Shown here: piece by piece, positions 1-11,499 of the stretch
How the letters are laid out: each line of letters starts with the position of its first letter
How positions within the stretch are numbered: the first letter of the stretch is position 1
Origin: Lichtheimia corymbifera B2541
Taxonomy: Eukaryota > Mucoromycota > Mucoromycetes > Mucorales > Lichtheimiaceae
NCBI GenBank assembly: GCA_000697475.1
Contig: JNEU01000881.1
Span: 124,001-188,000 of the forward strand
Direction of reading: 5' to 3'
Length of the DNA: 64,000 bases
Position numbers and translations under genes: made by a program
Notes under the pieces: generated by a model
The model's input: only the letters and a program-made list of their open reading frames with translations
Database searches by the model: none
What the model was told of the DNA's origin: nothing

Positions 1-78
1 GGGGATATCATTATTACTATCTATTGTCTGCTTCTATAGGTACTACCACCCTTACATCCAGACTTTTCTTCTTTACTA

Positions 79-1940
79 TTACCAGCTCTTGCCAAACTTA
101 TCATAGCCATTGCCACCTTTCTTCTTGTGCTTTTTCTCTTTGCCCTTCTTATCATAACCACCGTGATAGCCATCATCCTCTTTGTGCTTCTCGCCAATGA
201 CATACACTGTTTGCGTAGGGCCAGGAAGTTTCTCTGTGACAGTGGTAACGGAAACAGTGGCCGGACCAGCTGTTGGAGTGTTCGTATCAGGGGTATTGAC
301 TGTATCGGGTTGTTTAATTGTCTCGGTTGTTGTCTCAGTTGTCGTCTCGGTTGATGTTATTGTTATTGTTCTCTCATTATTATCACACTCTCCGTTTGTG
401 TTAGGTTCAGGAACATCGTCGGTAATCGTAGGTACATTGCTTTGGCCAGGCGTAACTTCGTCTGTAATGGAAGGTCCACTAGGACCTCCTGGGTGAACGG
501 TTGTAGGACCACCATCACCTAGAAGGCAACCACTGTAATTAGAACATCCAGCTGCTCTCCAATCATGGATTTCAACGCCTGCTGATTGATCAAGCCAATC
601 GTAATCACGCCCAACTACTGTGCCTGCAAAGTTGCCTGTGTTGCCATCACGAATATGAGCAAGAGGAGCAATTACTAGTCCTTCGAATTGTGATCCGGTT
701 TCACGATGGATAGTAATTTCACCATCGGGGTCAAAGTTGCCATTTGCATCAACAGGGTAAAAGTTATAAATGGTATTGCAGCTGTTGAAGCCATGGGTGG
801 GTGCATTTGTGCGTAGAGTGATTGTGTCGCCTGAAGTAACAGGGACCTAATCATGTGATCGGGTTACACCAAGAAAATTCATGCAGCGGAATGACTTACG
901 TTGAAGACCACAGTGTTGGTATTGGAGGGGACATCACCGTTGGGGCCATTCCAATTACCAATACCAAACAAGATTTCATGCGGTGTGGACGCATCGCTAT
1001 CGCTTACACCACACGATGCAGCTTGACACGTGTTAAAGTGGAAAACCTTAAAGTTGGCATCACCATTATCAGGCAATGAGGTCACTACACCATTCGCACC
1101 TAGTACACGGTTGGTACTCAAGGTTGATAATGTTCGTGACAATGCCACAGCATCACTGGATGATCGGGGGAAATCAAAGTGACCTGTGGCTTCATCGACA
1201 ATCACACGGCATCCTGCCAATTGCTGGTCGTATTGGCCCGAGTCACCATTACCGGCAATCAAGTTATCACCACGTAAATGAGTATTCGAAGTAGTAGAGT
1301 CGCCACCCACTACGAGACCAACGCTATCAAAGGAAGACGTTTCATCGGCAGCGCAGTTGATATCATGGTTGGCGTTGACAATGTAGTTGGGTGCATGGAA
1401 GTTGCCACCAACAGCCAAAGGACCAAGGATGTCTTGCCCTGTGCCACCCTATGTAAACAAATCGATAAAATCAGCGCCACTATTTAACGAAATCTACCCC
1501 TCTGCTGCACTTGCATGGATCACTTACAGTGTGGAAGTCTCCATAAAAGATACCAGTAAAGTGCAGTAGCTATCAATAAGAACCTGTGTTAGGTGGTATA
1601 TATAATCGAGAAGAGTGATTTGATGATTTACTTCTTCACCAAATAGAGTATTAGGTGTTAATGGGCATTCGGCAGGGATTGTGTCGATGCCAGGGGAAAT
1701 GCCACCAATACCTCTCACAGGGGGTGGTGTAGCGGTGCGTACTACTGTCTCGACTTTGGTGGCGATAACTTCAGTGATGGTGGTGGTCTTGGCAGGGTAT
1801 ATTTTATGGTGGATTTCTTTATGTTCCTTCCCTTTATGGTGGTGCCATCCGTGTTTATTGCCATGTCCATGCCCACCAGGTAAGGCGTAGATGGATGTCA
1901 ACAATGCTGCTGCATAAGCAGTTATACCAAGGAACTTCAT
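79..1940 (-). CDS. Secreted choice-of-anchor A family protein
   Basis: Four exons on the minus strand: 1940-1632, 1569-1528, 1448-900, 846-79; the model closes in frame at 555 aa. Residues 1-20 form a signal peptide (MKFLGITAYAAALL...). A short His/Gly/Lys-rich stretch and a Thr-rich linker follow. From about residue 100 to 400 the sequence reads like the choice-of-anchor A domain: FTGIFYGDFHT, LAVGGNFHAPNY, LVVGGDS, and late in the domain GTVVGRDYDWLDQSAGVEIH. The C-terminal part is Thr/Pro/Glu-rich (TTTETTTET-like) and ends in a Lys/Gly/Tyr/His-rich tail; no GPI signal is visible. The family is known from bacterial and fungal secreted or wall-attached proteins; binding partners are mostly unknown, so an adhesin-like role is inference. 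An in-frame ATG seven codons upstream (1961) exists, but 1940 gives the cleaner signal peptide. Confidence 0.8.
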
Positions 1941-2445
1941 TTGTGGTGAACAAAAGAGCAAAGAGAAAATGGATACGGATGCACGCTGCTCGATTTTATC
2001 CAGAATTTAACTTGCTCTTAAAGCATGACAAAATATCCCGAATCGGCAAGATTATATGTATGTGATCAGCCCTGGAATCCGGGTCGACCTACTTGGAAAG
2101 ACGAAGTGCACACCATGTTGCCGTTTGGCGCCACTCTCACGCAAGCAATCCGCAGGTTATACAAGTATAATCATCATACGAATCGGCGATAAATCGTTTG
2201 TATACAGAGCTATTATATAAATCCATCTTCCTATTCATAAACGCTGTTCCACGTATTCGGGTTGTTTTTGTGATTGCAAATGATCAACTGATCCTCCCCA
2301 TTCATAGCATCGACACAAAGTAACATAAAGAGGGTATATATTTATTGCTCTGTTCTTGAACATTGTCTCTGTTAAGGGGACTACATAGATCAGGGTACCA
2401 AAAACTCGGGTAGCAGTTTTATTTCTAACATCGGCGAATTGATCC
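1941..2445. other. Intergenic region upstream of the choice-of-anchor A gene
   Basis: No gene is seen here. It holds the promoter of the minus-strand gene starting at 1940, with a TATA-like run on that strand near 2208-2222, and the 3' flank of the Vfa1-like gene ending at 2446. Open frames in this stretch have no recognisable protein. Confidence 0.5.
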
Positions 2446-3033
2446 CTATTTTGGCCGTTCCTTTGGTACTTGGGGAAACTGCAATGATTTGAGTGCTTCT
2501 CCTGCTCGTTTCTTCTCTGCACGTCTTGTCATTTCACGCTGTCGTAGATAATAATAATCGCGTTGTAATATAAATCGAATCGGTTGAGGTGGTGGTGAAG
2601 GAGTAGTGAGCGTGGGTGTTGTTGGTGTTGAAGTATTATCCTTCTCATCTTGTTGCTTCTCATCATCATCGTCTTTCTTGTCCTTTTCTTTGTCTTCATC
2701 CTTCTTATCCTTTTCTTTGTCTTCATCCTTCTTGTCCTTTTTCCGCCAAGCATTCCATGCTGATCCAATACTTGCTACCAAATCAGATACGCTATCACTC
2801 TCTACCGGTGGCTGATCGTCTTTGTTGAACTTTTTCCTTGTTGGCGATTTGGGCGATGGAGAGGAGGAACCCCCGGTCTTTGTACAGAAATGAGTGTCGC
2901 CAAGATGGGATCGACAAATGTAGAACCAGTCTGCATTGCTGTTGTCGGCAGTTGTTAGGACGACTTGGGTGAACTTGCTGCACACAAAACATGGCCGTTC
3001 TTGAGCTGCCAATTTGGCAACGTACAGATTCAT
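2446..3033 (-). CDS. VFA1: Vps4-associated protein 1 (Vfa1)-like
   Basis: A single uninterrupted frame of 195 aa. The N terminus NLYVAKLAAQERPCFVC matches the Vfa1 start, with C15xxC18 followed by WFYIC40RSHL and C50, a probable Cys/His zinc-binding cluster. In yeast Vfa1 binds the AAA ATPase Vps4, stimulates it, and sits on endosomes in the ESCRT/MVB pathway. The middle is highly charged, with an imperfect tandem repeat of a nine-residue DKKDEDKEK-like unit and an Asp run. The C terminus is basic and may be helical (RDYYYLRQREMTRRAEKKR). The open frame continues upstream to 3237, but the start at 3033 reproduces the family N terminus and is preferred. It lies 209 bp downstream of the START-domain gene on the same strand. 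Confidence 0.8.
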   Translation of the reverse strand: MNLYVAKLAAQERPCFVCSKFTQVVLTTADNSNADWFYICRSHLGDTHFCTKTGGSSSPSPKSPTRKKFNKDDQPPVESDSVSDLVASIGSAWNAWRKKDKKDEDKEKDKKDEDKEKDKKDDDDEKQQDEKDNTSTPTTPTLTTPSPPPQPIRFILQRDYYYLRQREMTRRAEKKRAGEALKSLQFPQVPKERPK

Positions 3034-3242
3034 TCCGTGGAGGTGGTGCTGTGTCTGCGAAAAGGTGTTCCAGCAATGCTTGTAGTGCCACAATCCCGCC
3101 ATTTTTTCTCTCTCTGTATCCATGGTTACACACATCTGCAATGCACTGCACTGCCAATCATTCACTACTACAGTACACATCCATGTAATAATAAACAACA
3201 AATATGCCAGTTGTTGATTTATAACGCTATACAACATGTCTC

Positions 3243-4236
3243 CTATTTCTTTTTCATTGTGATGGTAACAGGTTGATGAACTTGAAGGAGGGTCACACGA
3301 TGATGTCCATTCTCGGAAGTTTGTACTTGCACTTTATCTTGGAGAGCCGCAGGTGATGTCTTGATGGCAACACCGTTCGGGTACATTTGTTTAGCTAAAT
3401 ACCAAACAACATCTTTGGGTTTATCCGTTTTGATGGTTGCTTCATACGCCATTTTCTTTTGATCAAATGATTCTTTCGTGATGCATGCACTGTGATGCAA
3501 GGGCGGAAACCCGTAGTTGGTCAAGAACTCGGCTACTCGCACAATAGTTTGAGGAATATGGCTTGTCATCAGCTTCATAAGAGATGCAGGAAATGAGCCC
3601 CCAAACTCGCTCTTGTTGACATAGGTTATAGCGATGCCTTGTGGATCTTTGCGAATATACCATCCTGCGATATGAAGCGTGCCTCGTACACACCCCTGAA
3701 CAGGTGGTACTGCTTGATCATCTTTTACCGAAGTCATCGTCACCAGGATACAATTCTCATCCTTGAAATGATCCACTTTGGCATATACACAAAAGTCTCG
3801 GGGTGTAATAGGCCATGGTGCCTTGCATTTTACCCAATACAATCCTTCATCTGCCCCAATCACTCGACGTTGTTCAGCCTTGTCAAATGATGGATCCCCT
3901 GTAAAGTAAAACATAGGAGTGAGATACATATGTATTCTATTACTCCTTCTTTTGAAGCTTACACATTGGGCGCACGATAGTGGAAGTGGCAACTGCTGCA
4001 CATTGCTCATACGTAAACGAAGATGTTTTCAAGACATAGTCACCTCGAATCAATTTGCCGTCTTCTTTGGTATATACTTTGGTCCCATTTTTTTCTCCTT
4101 GTGGGCTCCATCCTTCTAAATTAGCACTGGTCAGCTCGCGTACCAATGTTGTAGCCTTGTGAATCGCTTCAGTATGTTGCTCGATAGTCATGGTGGAAGA
4201 CGACAATGAAAATGAATATGATCGTTCCTGATCCAT
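3243..4236 (-). CDS. START-domain lipid-binding protein
   Basis: Two exons: 4236-3963 and 3898-3243, joined in phase to give 309 aa. Residues about 25-230 carry a START-type fold: WSPQGEKNGTKVYTKED, then across the junction TIVRPMWDPSFDKAEQ, then YWVKCKAPWPITPRDFC, and GWYIRKDPQGIAITYVNKSEFGG, with the conserved amphipathic C-terminal helix FPASLMKLMTSHIPQ. START domains bind sterols, phospholipids or ceramide in a hydrophobic pocket; which lipid is used here cannot be read from sequence. There is no signal peptide or membrane segment, so it is probably cytosolic. The last 75 residues look like part of a second, degenerate module. An internal Met (MTIEQ...) is an alternative start 15 codons in. 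Confidence 0.82.
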
Positions 4237-4572
4237 TTATATGTACGTAGATGTCATTTATTGATGCGATTTTAAAAATGACCATATATCATGGACCTGA
4301 TGTCATCTATGACAAGTATATTATATAGTGTCTCTTGGTTTTTTTATTTGCTCAGTTTATCTCTTTTGAGAACCTTGTTGGATGGGATGGGGTGGGGGAG
4401 GAGGAAGAGTTGCATTGGAAGAAAAGGGGATGGGCGGAGTGCATATGTGTAATATGATGGTGGGGGAAAGAGAAAAAGGTATACAGCAGCTTAGATAGGG
4501 CGGCTGATTCTTTCTTGTCCAGCATTAAAAAAGTCAGCGCATGATGGATGAAAGCAATAACGAACAATCAGA
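4237..4572. other. Intergenic, START gene promoter side
   Basis: No coding or RNA feature is supported. It contains the promoter of the START-domain gene and the 3' flank of the TBC gene. Confidence 0.5.
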
Positions 4573-7261
4573 TTATATCTGCTGCTTATTGAGAACAGCA
4601 ATGGAATGTCTTGCAGGTGTATTTGCCGAAGTTGTATAATTCCAAAGACGTGCGTACATGCTGGATCGCTTGGTATTAGAATAACTGCCGAGAGAAGTAG
4701 CTGATGTAATTGAAGAGGCATAGCTCTCCGCTGAGTCTCGTCGATCGGTAGTTGTGGGCGACGTCACTGTCGTCATCAAGGAGGTTCTTCGATGCAACGA
4801 TGCACGGGGTGATAAGGGCATGTTGGCAGTTTCGTATTCGGCTAACTTGACCTTGGCCTCGGCTAACAACTTTTCCAACTCGCGGCACCGCAACTCACTT
4901 TCAACGTATTTGGATTCATATTCGGATCGTGGCTCGGCATGAGATGTAGCAGTGCTACTTGCAGGGGCTGATGGTCTACGTGTTGCTGCTGCTGTTGCTG
5001 GTTGTGGATCAAACAAGAGCCGATGAGCAGTAAACACCTCTTCAGTAAATGATGATCGTGGTAATAGATATTCCTTCTTTTCTTTCTCGAGCGTTTCAAT
5101 GCGTTGATTAAGTCGTTCCATGTCCTTGGCCAATGCCATCTTTTCATACTCGAGTTCAGCTTGCGTACGTTTGGCAGCCATACTCTTTTCCATCAGCTCC
5201 TCGTTCTCCTTGGCAAGTTCCTCGTGCTCCTGCAGCAATTGCTCCTTGTCTACATGCATTTGCTCGACAGTGGATTGAAGCTGACAAAGTTGCTCATTCA
5301 ATTGCTGTTGTCGACTCTGAGCATCCATCAAATCTCGTTCTGCTTGGCTGTATTGTGCTGTCAACTGCTCATATCTTTGATTCAATTCATAGTTGGCGTG
5401 CTTGACAACTGCCAGCTCCGATGTCATTTCACGCTGTGGTCCACCAGTGCTATTGCGCTTGCTGTGTTTTGACTTTTCCTTTTTGGATTCAGATGTCGTC
5501 GTCTTGTTATCTTCAACATGTTGTCGACTTGGATCATGAGCCAGTGCAGTGGCAACAAGAGCACCAAAGTCACCACTCATCCTCAGCGAGTTGACAAACG
5601 ACTTGTAATGTTCACCATCTTCTTCACCGTTGGCAGCAGCACTGGCAGCACCTTTAACTTGAGCCAACTTGAGCTTGTATTTCTTGATCTTCTTTTCCAG
5701 AACCGCATTGCGTTTGGATAACTTGGTACGCTCGTTGTCTTGATCAAGTTCCTTCAGTTTCATAGCTGTCATGGTCTCGTTCAGCTGTGAGTGTTCTTTT
5801 TGTAACTGAGATAAGGCTGTAACCAGATCCTCAATCTGCTGGTGAAGCAATGAAATGGGTGATGATGACGTTGTTGTGGTTGTGATAGATGATGGCGTGG
5901 TGGGTGAAGTAGGCGTAGCTGGTGCAGAAGTAGTGGCCCAATTAAACCAAGATTCACGCCGTGATGGCTTTTTGGTATTGTTGGCTTTTTCAAGTTGAAC
6001 CGCCACGAGTTGTTGCGCTCGTTCTCGCTCATCTTCAAGCTGTCGTCGATAGGTTTGAGCCAAAGTGTCCAATTTAGCAGGTGTCACAGCCGATTGATGA
6101 TCTTCCGGAAGAGTAAAACCATCATCATCCTTGTCCAATAGGCTGGTTTGTGTCAAGTGTGATAAAAGTGATTCAAAAGTTGTGAGTGTGAGTAACTTGT
6201 CATGGTGCTTGTGCATGATAGACAACGCCACTCTCATCATGGTAAGAATAGCGCCTTGAGCAAAGACTAAATCGTACATGCGCACCACCAGATTCGTAGG
6301 AAGACAAGGAACAAAGCATGTCAAGAACCACTGAGAAGCGTACATGGGTGGATGCATTCCATGGGTGGTCAAGTGCTCGGCAAGTGTAGGGAATTGTTGC
6401 TCTAGTAAGTATTGGAATTGGTGCAGGCGTAAATGCAAGCCCTCCATGTTGAGCATAAATAGCGTGCGTAGCCCATGGACTTCCATCAATCTAAGGAGTT
6501 CATTTGTTTTCTTAGCCCAATTTCCTTTTCATGCCGATCGAAGGAGAAGAAGAGAGAGAATCCATACCTGACAAATGTACAAAACGCCTGCTTTTCATCC
6601 ATCTAAGAATAAACATTAGTATAAGGAATCATAATAGAAACGACGATCAATGACTTACCACTAATAAAAGTGGACGAACAAGCATCAAAAGTCCCTGGCA
6701 GTAACCCACATGAGCATCGTAGACACTGTACGCCTTGAGTAAACGAGCTGTGGATTCATCTTGACCGGCCATCTTGACATCTTTCTCAATAAGGCGTTCA
6801 TAAGAGGAAATGCCCATATCGCCTTGGACGAGTCGATCGTACATGGCAGCCAAGTGAGTATCGCATGATTGAGCAAGTGCTTGCCACACAACGGCACGAT
6901 GCGCTGCAGGGATTCCCCCCTCTTTGCCCGGTAGTCGATTTGCTAGTAGCCGGCTCAATACATCAGCGTCACGATAGTTATCCACCACTGATTTCCAATA
7001 TGCATCAAGAGACTCAGTATCCAATGTATCAATGCATGTCGCCTTGGGATCAGCTGCAAGTCGTTGTTGCTGTTGTTCCACATGGGATCGTATATCATTC
7101 TATGTATTCCACCATAGCCACCGTCAATATCAATACTCCCAACACACATGACCTATCGTCTTTACCTCGAGCATACTGGGCTCATTAGTGACACTGTCAT
7201 CTTGAAGAAGCTGTGATTCAAGTTGGGTCGCGTTGCTTGTGGAATCGTCCATTGCTGCCAT
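4573..7261 (-). CDS. TBC-domain Rab-GAP-like protein with long coiled coil
   Basis: Four exons: 7261-7166, 7099-6659, 6602-6568, 6490-4573; 829 aa. A TBC domain spans about residues 95-330: HRAVVWQALAQS (TBC motif A), IEKDVKM at 136-142 where IxxDxxR is expected, YCQG at 165-168 with the Gln finger kept (Q167), then MDEKQAFCTFVRLMEVHGL and PTNLVVRMYDLVFAQG. After about residue 400 a long coiled coil rich in Gln, Glu and Lys follows, then a Ser/Thr-rich tail. The layout resembles fungal Gyp5/Gyl1 and animal EVI5-type proteins, which act on Rab GTPases in exocytosis and Golgi traffic. The catalytic Arg finger position holds Met, so classical dual-finger GAP activity is doubtful (see findings). 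The 35-nt exon is conserved in phase and needed for the domain. Confidence 0.87.
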
Positions 7262-8217
7262 GGTCAAACAATAAAGTAATTAGGTGCTTTTGACGCACAA
7301 TTGCCGGAAAGAAAGAGAGAGAGAGAGAAAGATATAAAGTGGAAAGTGATAAAAAGGTGGGGCCAAATTAAGCCTGCATTCAAATTCGTGCGACGTCAGT
7401 AAAGGTGATGATAAAAGATGTTAAAGCGTTCTCTTTTTTACCTGAAGATTAAAAGGTTATAAAGAAATCAGAAAGAGAGAGAGGAAAAAGGGAGGGAGAG
7501 CAAGTTTATCGCATGGGAGCACGAGATGTTAAATAGGAACCAAGAGAGCAGTTGTACCCCTATCAGGGAGGAAGGGGTTCGTTTGGCAAGGAAGCATCTC
7601 ACACGCACTTGGTGCTGACATTTTGACCTGTGGTTATACTCAGTTATTGCAGAATCACACTGCTGAGTATCCAAAGCAACGCAATTTTTAAGGAGATGAG
7701 CTTGTTGCCTTGATACCCGCCCTTGTGCAATTGACATCCATACACTGAAATGAGGGATTACGAGGGGTGGCATCCACGAGGAAAGGAGAGTTGAATCAAA
7801 TTGGCATCTTTTTCTCTTTTACGAGATCTACATGAAGAGATCGAGGCTCTATTTCTTTATTACGACGTATAGATTGATGGATCAATTGATGCATTATTCG
7901 ATTATACACCTGTAATATTACTTATCCTACTATCAATACATGCAGAAAGAGTAACCACATTTGAGGGAGATATGTAATAATGAGGACCCTCCTCCCTCAT
8001 CTCGTAATACATCATCATTTATTATCCATGTCATTCCATTTACTTATGACTAGATAGACAATTGATAGGATGGAGGATGATATTACTAGAATGGGCGGAG
8101 GCTGCGGTCAGGCACAATGGTGGGACAAAGAGATGTGATTGTGTGGTCGGCATCTCTCTCTCTCTCTTTGTGTGGATTTTTCAGCTTTCCCTCTTCTTTG
8201 TTATATACCTCTCGACC
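7262..8217. other. Intergenic region between divergent genes
   Basis: This is the divergent promoter region of the TBC gene (minus) and the SLC35F-like gene (plus). It contains a short GA-rich tract (about 7310-7330). A 101-codon minus-strand frame at 7468-7773 has no recognisable features and is not called. Confidence 0.5.
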
Positions 8218-9676
8218 ATGGTAGACACGGACCGTCAGCCACGTCGACGCTATTTTGGTGGCGTCTGTGCGCTGATTGCCGTCGTTTTCATTTGGGTCAG
8301 CTCGTCATTTGCCATGAATGTAAGGAAGGAGACACACACAATCCAATGATAAGAACTACCATGTTCCAACATTGCCCCATTGGACTCTATAGAGCATATT
8401 TGGCGATCAAGAATACAACAAGCCGTTTCTTATTACTTATCTCAACACCGCCACCTTCTCCTGTTATTTATTGCCGCTTCTCTTTGTAAGGAAACGGTCG
8501 TCCGAGGAGTATGCAAAGTCGGTATATTGCATTGTTATACATGCATCCCTTGTGCAATGCTAACAAGATCCGCTGTTTCCATAGATTAATCATTCGTGAT
8601 TCGGAATCCAATAACGAGGTTAGGCGAATGCACTCTGGATGGATGGGGGAGAAGGAAAAGGGGTAGGAGGATGTTGACGGATTATATTTCGTATAGCAGC
8701 AACAAGATGGCGACATCAACAGCAGCAAACTCAGTACTACAGAGACTATCAAGCTTAGCTTTGCTTTTTGTATCCTGTGGTTCTGTGCCAATTATACTAC
8801 CAATGCCAGTCTTGCTTATACCACAGTTGGCAGCAGCACCATCCTTTCATCCACATCAGGCTTGTTTACTCTTGCTATTGGTGCCTTGTTCCATGTTGAA
8901 AGGTTCTCGCTCGTACGAGTGGTCGCAGTATGTCTTAGGTAAGTATCATGGATGCTGTATTGATCAACGCTCACATATATCACAACAGCTTTTTGGGAGT
9001 GGTGTTGGTTTCGCATTCGGATACCAGTGAACCAAGTGATGCCCCGTTGCTAGGCGACATGTTGGCTCTTGCAGGTGCTTTCTTTTATGGTTGCTATACC
9101 ACGTTACTCAAGCTACGTATTGGTGATGAATCCCGTATCAACATGCCCTTGTTCTTTGGCTTTGTGGGTGCATTCAATATCCTTCTTTTGTGGCCCTTTT
9201 TCTTCATCCTCCATTTCACTGGTGTGGAAACCTTTCAGATACCCCATGGAGCAATCCTATGGGCTACTATCCTATTGAATGCATTCATTGGAACGTTCCT
9301 GTAAGTCAAACATGCGTGGCCGCTATGATCATTTTATTCATATCTCGTATTCTAGATCTGATTATCTATGGCTTCTGGCTATGTTAATGACTTCACCATT
9401 GGTAGTGACGCTTGGCATTTCTTTGACGGTAAGACATCCTTTCTCTATCATGGATATCACTCAATTGACCACATGTATTATTATTAGATTCCGCTGGCTC
9501 TGGTTGGGGATGTCTTATTCAAGCAAATTGTGCCTGGCTTGCAGTATGCAGCAGGAGCGATCCTTGTATTGATTGGATTCTTTGCAGTGAATACTGTGAC
9601 ACTTTCGGATGTAGAACAAGAAGCTATTTATGCAGATAGAACACTTGTATCTCAGGATGATGACAATGATGAATAA
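8218..9676 (+). CDS. SLC35F/EamA-type multi-membrane transporter
   Basis: Six exons: 8218-8319, 8393-8521, 8697-8938, 8989-9300, 9356-9428, 9488-9676; 348 aa, in frame. Hydrophobic helices recur through the protein. Key family-like stretches are FIWVSSSFAMN near the N terminus, NASLAYTTVGSSTILSSTSG (EamA repeat 1), LALAGAFFYGCYTTLLKLR and LLAMLMTSPLVVTLGISLT (repeat 2). This pattern is that of SLC35F3/F4/F5 and yeast Thi74/Ymd8-like drug/metabolite transporters in vacuolar or mitochondrial membranes; the substrate is not known from sequence. The acidic C-terminal tail (SQDDDNDE) is cytosolic-type. Intron 2 (8522-8696) is long; a piece of it could be an alternative exon, but skipping it keeps phase 0 on both sides and gives the simplest model. 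Confidence 0.8.
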
Positions 9677-9869
9677 TTTGTACATAAAGGACTATGTTAT
9701 CCATTGACCAACGAAATCATGACAGCATTTCATCCAATGTACGTGTGTGGAGTAGAAAAAAAGTCCGCTTGCTTAATCGAGGATGATATCCCATTGGCGT
9801 GTAGTTGCTTGCTGCTCTTTTGGCTAATTCACATATATCCTTCTCCCTCTCCTCCTCGACACGTCCGCG

Positions 9870-11345
9870 ATGAAGAGCCTTCTCTTAATTGTAGCGCTCA
9901 TCATTGGCACCTGTTCTACAATATTCGCAAAGTCGGTGACCGGTAACCGCGTTCTTGTTCTCTTGGACGACCTTGCCGAAAAGGACCAATACTCGCGATT
10001 CTGGCAATCGCTTCAAGGTCAGTTACAACTACCCTTTCTTTCGCGTCATCCTGGACTTATGCATAAATAACAGATCGTGAATTCGAGCTTTCTTTTGTCA
10101 CTGAAACTGATGACCGACCGACTATTCTTCAACGTTTTGGTGAATATCAGTTTGACCACGTTATCCACTTTGCATCCAAGTCAAAAGGTATAAAAAAAAG
10201 AGTACCCGTGTTAAGGATACAGAGGGATTCACATTGTAGGATAGATATTGGCAAGCATGCAAGCATTGGAAATGTACAACTTGTCAAGTTTGTGAACGAG
10301 GGCGGCAACTTGTTGGTAGCGACATCCACCGAACCATCCTCACCAGTGCGAGATTTGGCAGCCGAATTCGACATTGAATTAGGCGATGATGAGATTGATA
10401 TGCAGCAAATTGATGATGTATCTTCCCGTATCATTGGCGACGATATCGATGTGCCTGTATTGTTCACTGGTGTCGATCTCTCTTTGGGTCAGTCGCCCAT
10501 GTTGAATCGCATTTTGAGTACCTCCAAGGCCGATCTTGTTGCTGCTATGCAAGGCAGAAATTCAGCACGAGCTACATTTGTTGGATCGCGTGATATGTTC
10601 TCGGACAGGTAAGAAAAAAGGATGATCATTTATGTGGATTGGAAAGGGTCTAATCATGGTGGAATAGCTATTTCGAAAAGAAGGTGGAGCAAACGCGCCC
10701 TAATGGTACAGCCAAGAGAATGATTACCAGTGGCAATGCAGCATTCGTGAATGAATTGACCAAGTGGACTTTGCAAGAAAAGAATGTGCTCAAGGTCGTG
10801 AGTCACCACCATCACAAGGCAAATGAGACCGGTCAACCCGACGCATACCGTGTTATGGATGAAATGGTAAACTTGAAAAAAGGGGATCTTTGACAAGATC
10901 ATGTTTGATTAATGTCAAATACGACTAGGTGTATACAATTGAAATTGCTGAATATGCCAATGACAAGTGGGTGCCCTACAAAGCCAAGGATATCCAATTG
11001 GAGATCATCATGCTTGATCCCTACATTCGTACCACTTTGAAGCAATCCCGCGTCGCTCCTGAACATCACTATGGTCGTTTCACTGCTCACGTGCGTCTTC
11101 CCGATGTATATGGTGTTTTTACTTTCAAGGTCAACTACAAGCGCCCTGGATTGACTTATCTCTTGGCCGAAGATGTGGTAGCAATCAAGCCTTTCCGACA
11201 TAACGAGTATCCCCGCTTCCTTTCTGCTGCCTATCCTTATTACGCATCTGTTGGAAGCATGATCGTTGGATTCCTTGTCTTCAGCGCAGTCTGGTTATCT
11301 ACCTGGGGTGGCAAGGATCTCAAACAGAAACAAAAGGCACAATAA
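9870..11345 (+). CDS. WBP1: Oligosaccharyltransferase 48 kDa subunit (Wbp1/OST48)
   Basis: Five exons: 9870-10017, 10074-10187, 10245-10608, 10668-10866, 10929-11345; 413 aa, close to yeast Wbp1. A signal peptide (MKSLLLIVALIIGTC) precedes the luminal GIFT-like part: NRVLVLLDDL, FELSFVTETDDRPTI, FDHVIHFASKSK, VKFVNEGGNLLVA. Conserved C-terminal stretches include GRFTAHVRLPDVYGVFTFKV and YPRFLSAAYPYYASVGSMIV, followed by one transmembrane helix and a short Lys-rich cytosolic tail (KDLKQKQKAQ) fitting a KxKxx-type ER retrieval signal. It is an essential non-catalytic subunit of the ER complex that N-glycosylates nascent proteins. A direct neighbour, convergent at 11.35-11.50 kb, is the ER enzyme GPAT. 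Confidence 0.95.
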
Positions 11346-11499
11346 AGGAATGGATTGTTGTAGTATATGCGTTACATACGCCATTAGTTTTTGTACTTTT
11401 TTTCTTTATAACATCATATAAAATACAAATTGCTTGATATGATTTCCTCTAATAGAAACCACGAAATGGATGTAAGGGGTGATAATGTACATGGTGTCT

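Noticed and set aside
5104..5472. 122-codon plus frame opposite the TBC coiled coil
   Set aside because: Antisense shadow of a Gln/Leu/Glu-rich coiled-coil gene; Leu-rich antisense frames are expected there.
7468..7773. 101-codon minus frame
   Set aside because: No recognisable domain or start context; composition looks like read-through of promoter sequence.
8522..8696. Extra exon within intron 2 of the SLC35F-like gene
   Set aside because: A frame of about 26 codons exists, but joining it needs a poor donor or an acceptor too near its branch point; skipping it keeps phase 0.
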